Under the pieces are notes generated by a model. That model ran no database searches and was not told the origin of the DNA. It saw nothing but the letters and a program-made list of their open reading frames with translations. From positions 1 through 64,000 of the forward strand of contig CAZJYI010000046.1 in NCBI GenBank assembly GCA_964550025.1: 64,000 nucleotides of DNA, written 5' to 3'. Made by a program: the position numbers and the translations under genes. Source of the stretch: CAZJYI01 sp964550025 (GTDB lineage Bacteria > Verrucomicrobiota > Kiritimatiellia > UBA8416 > CAYOBW01). Shown here piece by piece: positions 42,751-52,300 of the stretch; positions within the stretch are counted from its first letter, which is position 1; the number at the start of each line of letters is the position of its first letter.

Positions 42751-44213
42751 AGTGCGAGCATGCAATTGAACTGATGTCCGCGTCACTCGACGGGATGCTG
42801 GATCAGGCGCAACAGGAGCGCCTTGATGCCCATCTGGCGGACTGCGCGGCCTGTTGCGACGGGCTCGAACAGCTACGTCGGACGGTTTCGCTCCTGCACG
42901 AAGTCGAACAGGTCGAAGTCCCGCCGGGTCTTCGAGCGCAGATTGCCGAGGCCGTCCAGCCGCCGGGCCGGGTTCTGTCATGGAATTGGTTCAACTATCC
43001 CCAGGTCAAGGCAGCTCTCGCCGCCAGCATCGTCCTGGTTTTCGGACTGCTTGCCGTGCGACACCTGGCGCCGCCCGCCGATGAGCGAGGAACGACCCGC
43101 GTGGAGGACATCAAAGAGGAGACGCCCGCTGTGGCACCGCCCGTCGAAAAGCACGAGATGGCCCGCGCGGAGGATCCCGGACGGAAAAAAGCGCCTGCCG
43201 TAGCGCCGGCCGGTGAGGAGCAGGAGACGACCCGCACGGATCATGTCGAACGCAGAAAAGCGCCCGGGAAAGGAGCCGAAGCCGCGGCTTCTCCCGTGAT
43301 GAGAGACGAGGCTCCCGTGGCCGAAGCCGCCACCGGGCCGCTGCCGGCAGAGCAACCGATATCCCGTGAGCCCGAGCAGCGCACGCGCGATCGTGCCGAG
43401 TCGGCGGGCGACGTGTTGCCGGCCATGGACGTCGGGGCAGCCGTGCGGCGAAAACCGCGATCCGACTCGATTTGGCAGGCAGAAGCACCGCCCGTCCCCG
43501 AGGGACTGCGGGTCGGCCCTTCAACGCCGCTTCCTGCGGTTGAGCGGCCGCGCGTCGCTCCGGCTGCGCGCCCCGTTGTCGCAGCAAGGGACGGGATGCC
43601 CGAGCGGGAAGAACGTCCGTTGGCGAAGCGCACTTTCGCCGATGCCATGCGGGCCGAACGCACCCCGTCTCCGCGCGCTGCAGCGGGAGGAGAGGCGAAG
43701 GCCGCACGGCAGGTCGGCTTGCTCAGCGCAGACGCAGCCGGAGCCGTACCGGACGTCGAAGCCGCGGGGCGGGAAGACGATCGTGAGCGTTCGGCCATCG
43801 ACATGGCGTCCGCGCCGCCGGCGATGAGGGAAACGTCAAGTCGCGAAGATGCCCGCAAGGCGCATGACGACGGTCGGCTCGCATTCGTGGTGACCGGCGT
43901 TGGTGAAGAACGTGTTCGCGCCATTCTTGCCGAGAAAGGGGTAGGGGGGATGGGTGACCGCAAAGGGGATGCCGGCGTGCGGGGGATGTCGACCGCGCGC
44001 GCAACGTTGAGGAGATCGGATGCCTCCGCGCAACCTGTGGTTACGCGTCTCGCCGACGGACGTGTTTCGATACTGATGACGATCCCATCCGCCGACCTCC
44101 CGGCCATCATCACCGCCCTCGGCAGAGAAGGCACGGTACGCCCGTCTCGCGGACAGGTCATGCCAGGCAGGGACGACGGCACGGTCCTGCTCGAACTGGT
44201 GTTGGCGCCGTAG
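42747..44213 (+). CDS. membrane-anchored zinc anti-sigma factor with long extracytoplasmic part
   Basis: This 488-residue partner of the upstream ECF sigma factor has the zinc-containing anti-sigma motif at its N-terminus (His29, Cys33, Cys36; also Cys3). One membrane helix lies at about 88-107 (AALAASIVLVFGLLAV). The long extracytoplasmic region (about 110-380) is Ala/Pro/Glu/Arg-rich and probably disordered. The C-terminal ~110 residues look folded (LAFVVTGVGEERVRAILAE, VSILMTIPSADLPAIITALG) and could be the sensor. Control probably works by proteolysis or signal-induced release of the sigma factor. Its end is 114 bp before the left inverted repeat. Confidence 0.85.
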   Translation: MKCEHAIELMSASLDGMLDQAQQERLDAHLADCAACCDGLEQLRRTVSLLHEVEQVEVPPGLRAQIAEAVQPPGRVLSWNWFNYPQVKAALAASIVLVFGLLAVRHLAPPADERGTTRVEDIKEETPAVAPPVEKHEMARAEDPGRKKAPAVAPAGEEQETTRTDHVERRKAPGKGAEAAASPVMRDEAPVAEAATGPLPAEQPISREPEQRTRDRAESAGDVLPAMDVGAAVRRKPRSDSIWQAEAPPVPEGLRVGPSTPLPAVERPRVAPAARPVVAARDGMPEREERPLAKRTFADAMRAERTPSPRAAAGGEAKAARQVGLLSADAAGAVPDVEAAGREDDRERSAIDMASAPPAMRETSSREDARKAHDDGRLAFVVTGVGEERVRAILAEKGVGGMGDRKGDAGVRGMSTARATLRRSDASAQPVVTRLADGRVSILMTIPSADLPAIITALGREGTVRPSRGQVMPGRDDGTVLLELVLAP

Positions 44214-44275
44214 TCCGGTCCGTTCCCCTGATCCGCCCCCTGAGGCGTGACGGTTCAACAGCCCGCCGGGAATCT

Positions 44276-44537
44276 GCCACAAAAGGCACAAAACGCACAG
44301 AAGCGTGGTAGAAACGGACTGCGCTCTTATCCTGGCGAGAAAGAGGAGTGCGAGTGCGATACGCGAAACCGATCTTCAGTTCGATGTTCACTGTTCGATG
44401 TTCCATGTTCGACGTTCACTCCCGAAAAAGCACAGTCAAAGGGAAAGACCGAGGTTATCCTGTAGATCCTGTTGATCCTGTCCAACATTCCCGTTTGGCT
44501 GCGGCTACGCTGCGCTGTGACTTCTGTGGCCACTCCC
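44276..44537. repeat. nonamer-bounded element, copy 2
   Basis: The left end has units GCCACAAAA, GGCACAAAA and CGCACAGAA (44276-44302). The right end has CTTCTGTGG followed by CCACTCC (to 44537). The interior includes heptamers of TCGATGT type (44381-44422) and a 9-nt periodic TAGATCCTG stretch (about 44454-44482). Confidence 0.72.
44327..44530. repeat. left long inverted repeat (IR-L) of the ARPP-1/VWA cassette
   Basis: About 204 bp whose reverse complement, with a few substitutions and small gaps, is found at 48651-48835. Matching landmarks are TTATCCTGGCGAGAAAGAGG, CGAAACCGATCTTCAGTTCG, the AAAAAGCACAGTCAAAGGGA stretch and CCAACATTCCCG. The pair encloses 4.1 kb. Confidence 0.88.
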
Positions 44538-44571
44538 GCTGAACCGATACGGCCAGGGCGCACCGGCGTCG

Positions 44572-44892
44572 TCAGGCTCTACGCGAACTCGATGCGCCTC
44601 TGGTTCTTACCCATGCCAGGCAGGCCCGGCCAAGACCGAGAAGACCGACGGCGAACATGATGCCGAGAATCGAGGTGAGCAGGTTGAGTTGGAGGTTCCC
44701 ACGGAGCACAAGGGGGGGGAGGAGGACGTAGATCCCCCCCTCGAACACGAGGAGCAGTAGAGCATCTCGTGAGGTCTTCTTTCTCTCCACGTCACGACAC
44801 ACGAGAAACGGCTTCACACAACGCCAACCAAGCCAGGTGGCCAGTGGCACCGCGCAGACCGCATGGCCGACGAGTGTGAGTGTGTCATCCAT
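44572..44892 (-). CDS. small hydrophobic membrane protein
   Basis: This 106-residue protein has three likely membrane segments (LVGHAVCAVPLATWLG, ALLLLVFEGGIYVLLPPLVL, LTSILGIMFAVGLLGLGRA) with short basic loops. No family was recognised. GAGGG lies seven bases before the ATG. It sits inside the segment bounded by the inverted repeats, on the strand opposite to the ARPP-1 and VWA genes, 262 bp away from them. Confidence 0.55.
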   Translation of the reverse strand: MDDTLTLVGHAVCAVPLATWLGWRCVKPFLVCRDVERKKTSRDALLLLVFEGGIYVLLPPLVLRGNLQLNLLTSILGIMFAVGLLGLGRACLAWVRTRGASSSRRA

Positions 44893-45154
44893 ATTCAGCC
44901 CTCATCGAACGGTGAGCGCGATGGACGCGGTCTGCCGCGTGGCGTCAGCGTTCTGGTTGAGTGCCGATCGTACTAAACCCCAGAACTCCGTCAAGGAGGA
45001 AGAATGCAATAATTGGGCGTGAGAATCGTCACGGCCAAGAGTTCGGACGGACCGGCAGGCACATGTTGTCGATCCTCGTTCGGTTTTCCATGATTTTCCG
45101 GGAACAAACCCCTTGCGGTGGTCGTCTAAGCACAATGAAAGCGAGGGTGATGCC

Positions 45155-46288
45155 ATGAAGAGGATTCCGCTGCTTGTGATGGCCGGGTTGGTTGTGTCGG
45201 GCCTGGCCGCGTCAGCCGCCTATCTCGAGAGCGATGTTGGCCGGGATTCGGGGCAGGTCGAGCCCGATCCTCCGCCACGCATTATCCCGCCTCCGCCACC
45301 CGTACCCCCTCCGCCTCCGCCGCCGCGGCACGGTCCGGCATTGCCGGGGCTTGTCCGGCAGTTTGCCGTGGGCGCGCCGGTTACGCGCTCGGGTCTGACC
45401 GTGTTTCCGCTGCGCCTGAGACACGGGCGGAGAACGGGCATTGTCACGCTTGATGAAGCTTTGCGCCGTGACGAGCTGGCCATTCGCGAGAAGGGGGATG
45501 GCCAGGTTCCCTGGCTGCTGGTCAGAAACGACTCCCGGCATCCGGTCTTCCTCCTTGCCGGGGAGATCATCGTGGGGGGCAAGCAGAACCGCATTGTCCG
45601 CGAGGACATCCTGCTGCCTCCTCGGTCGGGCTGGACTGAGGTCTCCGTGTACTGCGGCGAGCAGCACCGCTGGCGGGGTGGTTCCGCGGGATTCAAGAGC
45701 AAGGGCACGCTCTCGGCGCCGAGCCTGCGCGGCATGGCGGCCCGGGCGGCTACGCAGGACAACATCTGGCGGGAGATCGAAGGTCAACTCGATCGTGCGG
45801 AGGTCGAATCGTCGACACGAAGCTATCAGGGGTTCTACGAGAGCGAGGCGGTCCGTCGCAAGCTGGATGCCTGCGTGGCGGCGTTTCCCCGCTTCCCGGA
45901 TCGCGGAACAGTGGGTTGCGTGATTGTCAGCGGCCGGCGTATTCTCGGTTGCGACGTGTTCTTTGATCCCGACCTGTTCGCCCGCCTGTGGCCGAAGATC
46001 ATACGATCTTACGCCGCGGAGGTGGTCTTCACGCCTCGGCCGGAACCCCGGCGGCACGATCACAGGATCGCGCCCTTTCCCTCAGCGGAAATGGTCCGGC
46101 GGTTCCTGGACAGCGTCGCAGCGGCGCGCTTCAGCGAACGCCGCACGCCGGGCTTGGGAAGGGCGTGGCGCATCAGCGGTGCCGTTACGGGCGACGATCT
46201 CGAACACAACGGCGAAGTGGTGCACGCCGGGCTCTTTTCGACACATAGGTGGTTTCGACCGATACCATTGGAGGGACATTCAAGATGA
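45155..46288 (+). CDS. secreted ARPP-1-like domain protein
   Basis: This 377-residue protein has a signal peptide (PLLVMAGLVVSGLAASA) and a proline-rich linker (about 41-58). The ARPP-1-like domain is recognised by TLDEALRRDELAIREKGDG, PWLLVRNDSRHPVFLLAGE, GGKQNRIVREDILLPPRSG and CGEQHRW. ARPP-1 was named for association with ADP-ribosylglycohydrolase and rhodanese-phosphatase genes in predicted conflict systems; its biochemistry is unknown. Here none of those partners is adjacent; instead it is coupled by an ATGA overlap to a VIT/VWA gene. The export signal is unexpected for a cytoplasmic immunity role. Confidence 0.78.
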   Translation: MKRIPLLVMAGLVVSGLAASAAYLESDVGRDSGQVEPDPPPRIIPPPPPVPPPPPPPRHGPALPGLVRQFAVGAPVTRSGLTVFPLRLRHGRRTGIVTLDEALRRDELAIREKGDGQVPWLLVRNDSRHPVFLLAGEIIVGGKQNRIVREDILLPPRSGWTEVSVYCGEQHRWRGGSAGFKSKGTLSAPSLRGMAARAATQDNIWREIEGQLDRAEVESSTRSYQGFYESEAVRRKLDACVAAFPRFPDRGTVGCVIVSGRRILGCDVFFDPDLFARLWPKIIRSYAAEVVFTPRPEPRRHDHRIAPFPSAEMVRRFLDSVAAARFSERRTPGLGRAWRISGAVTGDDLEHNGEVVHAGLFSTHRWFRPIPLEGHSR

Positions 46289-48600
46289 AGCGTACGATTC
46301 TGGCGATCTGTGTTGGCCTGTGCCTGGCATCAGAAGCGTTCTCTACCGGAATGCTGATTCCGAAGGACAAGTCGCTTCCGCCGTTGGCCGTCAAACACCA
46401 GCGGGTGGACATTCGGATCAAGGACGGTGTTGCGACGACAAAAGTGGAGCAGATGTTCAAGAACAGCGTCAACCGCGATCTTGAAGCGGTTTTCGTGTTC
46501 CCTCTGCCGCAGAATGCCGCCATCGGCGACTTTGCCATGTACATCAACGGCAAACGAATGAGCGGGGAACTGGTGGAAAAGGGCAAGGCCCGCAAGATAT
46601 ACCAGGACATTGTTCGCCGGTTGAAGGACCCCGGTCTCCTGGAGTACCTCGGGGGCGACCTGTTCCGCATCAGTATCTACCCCGTGCCGCGCAACGGCGA
46701 GCAGCGGATCGAGTTGGAGTACTCGCAGCAGCTTGAGTTCGATTCGGGGCTCTACAAGTTCGTGTATCCGCTCAAGACCGGCGAGAAGGCTTCGCGCACG
46801 CTGGAAGACTTCACCGTGTCGCTCAGGCTGAATTCGTCGGTCCCTATCAAGAATGTCTATTCGCCGTCGCACGAAGTCGGGGTCAGCCGAAAAAGCGAGA
46901 ACGAAGCCGTAGTCGGTTTCGAGGAGGACCGGGCACTACTGGACAAAGACTTTGTGCTCTACTACGGCGTGTCCGAGAAGGATTTTGGACTGAACCTGTT
47001 GGCACACGCTGTGAAGGGACAGGACGGGTACTACATGATGATGCTCTCTCCGAGCGTCACGCCTCCCGGAGGCAAGCCCATGTCCAAGGACGTCGTCTTC
47101 GTGTTCGACACCTCCGGCAGTATGAAGGGCAAGAAGGTCGACCAGGCGCGCGAGGCCCTGGAATACTGCGTCAAGCACCTCAACGACGGCGACCGTTTCA
47201 ACCTGGTACGCTTCAGCACCGATGTCGAAACGCTGGGAGCGAAGCTGCTCGATGTCAACGACGAGAACCGTCAAAAGGCCCTCACGATGGTGGAAGAGAT
47301 CGAAGCGCGCGGGGGTACGGCCATTGACGGCGCGCTACGAGAGGCCCTGGGGATGGATTTCGACGCGAAACGGCCGTCGATTATCGTGTTTCTGACGGAC
47401 GGCAAACCCACGGTCGGCGAGTCTGATACGGAGATCATCCTCAAGAACGTGGCCGCGAAGAAGAAGGGAACCGTGCGGCTGTTTGTCTTCGGAGTGGGCG
47501 AAAAGGTCAACACGCACCTCCTCGACAGGCTGTCCGGCGATCACGGGGGCGTGTCTCAGTACGTGAAGCCGCGGGAGAGCATCGAGGCCAAGGTGTCGAG
47601 CCTGGCCGACAAACTGAGCAACCCGGTTCTGAGCAACGTGAAGGTGGCGGTTGACAAGCTCAAGACGCGCAAGGTCCACCCGCGCGAGCTGTCCGACCTT
47701 TTCAGCGGCGATCAGCTCGTTGTGCTGGGGCGTTACGAAGGCAGTGGCCACGTAGCCATCCGGTTGCACGGCGAAGTCAACGGCAAGAAGCGGGAGTTTG
47801 TGTACGAGGGCGATTTCCCGAAGACAAGCGCCGACAACGACTTCATTCCCCGACTGTGGGCCACGCGCCGCGTGGGATACCTGCTGGACCAGGTACGTCT
47901 GCAGGGCGAGGAGGAGGAACTGAAGAACGAGGTAATCCTGTTGAGCAAGGAATACGGCATCATGACGCCGTACACCTCATACCTCGTTCTGGAGAACGAC
48001 GAGGCGTACAAGCGGCATGACATCGAACGCAGCCCCAGGCCCGGCACCGTGGCGCCGATGGAAGCCGACGCCGCCAAACCCCTGGCCAAGGCCAGCCGGG
48101 TGTTTGCCCGTAGAGAGCAGGAGGAAATGCGTACGCGGGACCGCACCCTCTCCGCCAGGGCGGCCACGCAGCCCATCCCCGTGTTCTCCGACGAGGCGGC
48201 CAACGGATTCTCGGCCGGCGCCGCGGCGCCGCGAGCGGCGGGAGAGAGGCAATACCAGGTTGTGCGCGGAAACGCGCGCGACGTCAGTCTATACCTCAAA
48301 GAGGACTCGGGGCGTGACGCCGTTGAGCTCAGCGAGGCCATCCGCCGGTACAAAGAGCGCAAGACGGCGCGTGAGGACGTCGCCGGTGTGCGTCACGTTG
48401 GCAAGAAGATCTTCTACCTGATCAACGGGCAGTGGATCGACGGAGCCTACAAGAAAGAAATGAAGACTCGCCGCGTGACCTTTGCCGGCGACGAGTACTT
48501 CGATCTCCTGACCAAACGCCCCGAGCTCAAGCCCTTCCTGGCATTGGGCGAGAAAGTGATCGTGGTGCTTGACGACGGTACGGCGCTGATCGTGGAGTAG
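46285..48600 (+). CDS. VIT and VWA domain protein, secreted
   Basis: This 771-residue protein starts with a signal peptide (TILAICVGLCLASEAFS). A VIT domain follows (about 25-150: VKHQRVDIRIKDGVATTKVE, EAVFVFPLPQNAAIGDF). The von Willebrand A domain has an intact MIDAS motif DTSGSMKG (about 275-282) and VFLTDGKPTVGE. The C-terminal region is Ala/Arg-rich, then ends in a small folded part (VGKKIFYLINGQWIDGAYKK). VWA domains bind proteins through a metal ion; VIT often accompanies it. GGAGGGA lies upstream of ATG 46285, which overlaps the ARPP-1 stop as ATGA. Confidence 0.9.
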   Translation: MKRTILAICVGLCLASEAFSTGMLIPKDKSLPPLAVKHQRVDIRIKDGVATTKVEQMFKNSVNRDLEAVFVFPLPQNAAIGDFAMYINGKRMSGELVEKGKARKIYQDIVRRLKDPGLLEYLGGDLFRISIYPVPRNGEQRIELEYSQQLEFDSGLYKFVYPLKTGEKASRTLEDFTVSLRLNSSVPIKNVYSPSHEVGVSRKSENEAVVGFEEDRALLDKDFVLYYGVSEKDFGLNLLAHAVKGQDGYYMMMLSPSVTPPGGKPMSKDVVFVFDTSGSMKGKKVDQAREALEYCVKHLNDGDRFNLVRFSTDVETLGAKLLDVNDENRQKALTMVEEIEARGGTAIDGALREALGMDFDAKRPSIIVFLTDGKPTVGESDTEIILKNVAAKKKGTVRLFVFGVGEKVNTHLLDRLSGDHGGVSQYVKPRESIEAKVSSLADKLSNPVLSNVKVAVDKLKTRKVHPRELSDLFSGDQLVVLGRYEGSGHVAIRLHGEVNGKKREFVYEGDFPKTSADNDFIPRLWATRRVGYLLDQVRLQGEEEELKNEVILLSKEYGIMTPYTSYLVLENDEAYKRHDIERSPRPGTVAPMEADAAKPLAKASRVFARREQEEMRTRDRTLSARAATQPIPVFSDEAANGFSAGAAAPRAAGERQYQVVRGNARDVSLYLKEDSGRDAVELSEAIRRYKERKTAREDVAGVRHVGKKIFYLINGQWIDGAYKKEMKTRRVTFAGDEYFDLLTKRPELKPFLALGEKVIVVLDDGTALIVE

Positions 48601-48643
48601 TCGGCGGCGTCAGGCAGGACGATTCAGCAACCCGTTCGGGATT

Positions 48644-49030
48644 GGCCACAAGAGGCACAGCGCAGCCGCAACCGAACGGGAATGTTGGACAGGATCAACA
48701 GGATAACCCACGGTCTTTCCCTTTGACTGTGCTTTTTCGGGAGTGAACGTCGAACATGGAACATCGAACAGTGAACACCGAACTGAAGATCGGTTTCGCG
48801 TATCGTACTCTCACTCCTCTTTCTCGCCAGGATAACCCCTCCCATCCCGTAGATCCTGTAAATCGTGTCAAATCAACAGGAAAATGGCGGGTTGTAGTGT
48901 AGAAGACCACGGGAATCGGACACTGTTCCCGCGTCGGCACGCCCTGCCGAGCGGTGAGTCTTGTCGGGGGAGACAACACGGCGACGTCCTCTCCCTTTTG
49001 TGAGTTCTGTGACTCTTGTGGCCATTCTCC
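48644..49030. repeat. nonamer-bounded element, copy 3
   Basis: The left end reads GGCCACAAGAGGCACAG (48644-48660). The right end carries units CTTTTGTGA, GTTCTGTGA and CTCTTGTGG (48995-49021) followed by CCATTC. The right 110 bp resemble the reverse complement of 24.09-24.19 kb. Confidence 0.72.
48651..48835. repeat. right long inverted repeat (IR-R) of the ARPP-1/VWA cassette
   Basis: About 185 bp, matching the reverse complement of 44327-44530. It lacks a roughly 10-bp unit (TGTAGATCCT) present on the left. Six GAACATC-type heptamers are visible at about 48741-48790. Confidence 0.88.
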
Positions 49031-49077
49031 ATTCCTCCAGTTCTGCCCCGCCCTTCCCGTTGGTCTCCGTGGGCACC

Positions 49078-49267
49078 GTAGCGCCCCGCTCCCGCGGGGT
49101 GACCGGTGGGGCCGGCATCCCTGCCGGCCCACGTGGGAGCATGGGAAAACAGCCGGAGGCGGGAGACGGGGCCCGACGGGCGCGGCTATCTCTCCACGTT
49201 CGCCCGACATGCGGGCGCGCGGGCTGGATGCCCGCGCTACGGGTCACCGGCTGAAAGCCGGCGCTAC
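49078..49267. repeat. cluster of four REP-like palindromes
   Basis: Palindromes lie at 49078-49102 (GTAGCG, stem CCCCGC / GCGGGG), 49107-49131 (stem GGGCCGGCA / TGCCGGCCC), 49218-49240 (ends in CTAC, stem CGCGGGC / GCCCGCG) and 49244-49267. The last is the exact reverse complement of the unit at 28953-28976. Confidence 0.83.
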
Positions 49268-49372
49268 GGCGGCATGACTGCGGAACGTTCCTCTCTTGAC
49301 GGGGCTACGGGGACGCGTCAATCTACCGGCCACCACGTTGCCCGGCCAAGTGGGTAGGGAGGACCGCATGCC

Positions 49373-52300
49373 ATGATACGCCCGTTACTGTTGCTTCTGT
49401 GTTTGCCTTGTCTCGCGGTTTCGGCCGAGCTCGAGCAGGGGTTCAGAGACCCGCCGGATCAGACCAAGCCGTGGTGCTACTGGTATTGGATCAGCGATAA
49501 TATCTCGCGAGAGGGCGTAACGAAGGACCTGGAGGCCATGGCCCGCGTGGGGATTGGCGAGGCGCTCATCGGGAACATCTTCCTTGATGGAACGCCGGCC
49601 GGTGACATCAAGGTGTTCAGCGACGCGTGGTGGGAACTTGTCGAGCACGCTATCCGTGAAGGCGGACGCGTGGGCGTGAACATCGGCATGTTCAACTGCC
49701 CGGGCTGGAGCCAGTCGGGCGGGCCGTGGATCAAGCCGGAACAGGCGATGCGCTACCTCGTGTCGTCGGAGACCCGCGTGCGAGGCCCGAGCCGCTTCGA
49801 AGGCACGTTGCCCGTTCCCAAGACGCCGTTCCAGGATGTTGCCGTGATTGCCTGTCCGGCTCCCGAGGGAGACGGCGACATGCTGGAAGGAAAGCGCGTT
49901 TCCGGCGGCGGACTCAGGTTCCAGTTCAGTCACCCGGAGCCTTTCACCGCGCGCAGTCTTTCCCTGACTCCCACGGCGACGCCATGGAAAGCGAAGGCCG
50001 TGCTGCGGGCTGAGGGCCGTGACGGTGAATGGGAAGATATCAGGGCTTTCACGTTCGATCGGTCGAACATGAAGGTCAACGTTGGGCCGATGCCGCAGGG
50101 CCCCGTCACAATCTCCTTTCCGGCGACTACGGCCCGGCGTTTTGAGCTGGTCTTTCAGAAGGCGCCGGGCAAGGCGGGCCTGGCGAGGGCCGAGCTTGCC
50201 GCCGGTGCGCGGTTGGAATCCTACATCGAGAAGCAGCTCGGCAAGATGCACCCCACGCCGCTGCCGATGTGGGGCGACTACCTCTGGCCGTGCCCGACGG
50301 AACCCGAGGGCGAGGCTCACACGATCGATCCCGCCGCCGTCGTGGATCTCTCGTCCCGCCTGAAGACCGGTGGGACGTTGTCGTGGGACGTGCCCCAGGG
50401 TGACTGGACCATCCAGCGCATCGGAATGACGCCGACGGGCACGCGCAATGCCCCGGCCTCGCCGGAGGCGGAAGGTCTCGAGGTCGACAAGATGAACCGC
50501 GATTTGGCGAAGCACCACTTCGACGCCTTCATCGGGCAGGTGCTCCGCCGCATGCCCGCCGGTGAGCGAAAGGCGTTTACCCGCGTTGTTGCCGACAGCT
50601 ACGAAATGGGATCACAGAACTGGACCGACGGCTTTGCCGACGTATTCCGCAAGGAGTACGGATACGACCCCATCCCGTGGCTCGCCGTGTTGCGGGGGCG
50701 CATTGTTGGCAGCGCCGACCGGTCCGAGCGCTTTCTGTGGGATCTGCGCCGGCTGGTCGCGGACCGCATCGCCACCGAGTACGTCGGCGGACTGAGCGAC
50801 CTGTGCAAACCGCACGGTTTGGGCCTGTGGCTGGAAAACTACGGCCACTGGGGTTTTCCCGGTGAGTTTCTGAAATACGGCAGCCGTTCCGACCGGATCG
50901 GTGGAGAGTACTGGGTTACCGGGAGCCTGGGCTCGATTGAGTGCCGTGCCGCGTCCTCGTGCGCCAACACCTACGGCAAGCGGTTCGTTTCAGCCGAAGC
51001 CTTCACCGGCGGTCCTCCGTTCAAGAACGCACCGGCGGATCTCAAGGCCCGGGGCGACTGGTCCTTCTGCGAAGGCATCAACCATTTCGTGCTGCACGTG
51101 TACATCATGCAACCGCGGGAAGACCGCCGTCCCGGGGTCAATGCGCGGTTCGGCTCGGAGTTCAACCGCCACAATACCTGGTTTGAACAGGGACAAACGT
51201 GGATCGACTACCTGCGGCGCTGCTGCTGGATGCTGCAGCAGGGGAACCGCGTTGCCGACATCGCCTACTTCATCGGCGAGGACACCCCGAAGATGACCGG
51301 AATACGTGAACCCGGATTGCCCGCCGGGTACGATTTCGACTACATCAATGCCGAAGTGATCGAGCAGTCGCTCACCGTGCAGGACGGCCTGCTCAGGCTT
51401 CCTCACGGGACGACGTACCGCGTTCTGGTGCTGCCGCCGCAGAACAGCATGCGTCCCGCCGTGTTGCGCAGGATCGCGAAGCTGGTCAAAGGGGGGGCGA
51501 CGGTCCTCGGACCGTTGCCGACCCGTTCCCCGAGCCTGGCCGGCCATCCCCGTTGCGACGAGGAGGTGCGGGAATTGGCGAAGCAGCTTTCCGCGGGCAC
51601 TCGGCGTGTGATTGCAGACGCGGACCTGGCAGACTTGCTTGCCTCGAAGAACGCGGGTCCGGATTTCGAAAGCGGAGTGCCGTTGCGATTCACCCACCGT
51701 CGCGCGGGCGAGACCGACATCTACTTCGTCGCCAATCCGGAGGCCGAACCTGTCTCGACTGTGGCGGCGCTGCGCGCCGGCGACAGGGCCCCCGAGCTGT
51801 GGGACCCGAAGACGGGGGCGATCACTCTGCCGGCCGTGTACGACGTGGTCGACGGCACGGTTCGCTTGCCGCTGCATCTGGGGCCGCACGGGTCGGCCTT
51901 CGTGGTGTTCCGGAAGCCGGCGTCTGAAGACCGGATCGTCGAGGTCAAACGTGACGGTGAGACTGTGCTCGATACAACGCTCGACAGGACGGGGGGCAAC
52001 CGGGATGCGCAGGGAGAAACCGGCACGTTCACTATCGCTACGTGGGTCAGACCCGATGATACGACGACACTGCACGCCGAAACCAACCAGGGCGTACGCG
52101 GCATACGCGAGAAGCGCAACGACGTTATCTATCCGCCACACGGCAACACGTTCTCGTCCGAGGGTACGCACGCGGGGGCCGGCCTGGCTGTCGGTCGCAA
52201 CGGCGTCTGCGTCTTTGAACATAGCGCGAACTACTTCGTGCCTATCCTCGTCCATGCCGCAACCCTCCCGGATTGGACGCACGTTACCGTGGTGTACGAG

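Larger units (their letters stand above)
44214..44571. other. intergenic region holding the left inverted repeat
   Basis: This 358-bp gap lies between convergent genes. It contains nonamer units (44276-44302) and the long inverted repeat 44327-44530. No gene is supported. Confidence 0.6.
48601..49372. other. 772-bp intergenic region made of repeats
   Basis: No gene is seen between the VIT/VWA and GH106 genes. It contains the right inverted repeat (48651-48835), a third nonamer-bounded element (48644-49030) and a cluster of four REP-like palindromes (49078-49267). A promoter for the GH106 gene would lie in the last 100 bp but none is clear. Confidence 0.6.

Noticed and set aside
44327..48835. 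composite transposon
   Set aside because: The inverted repeats contain no transposase frame and no target-site duplication was recognised, so it is reported only as an inverted-repeat-bounded cassette.
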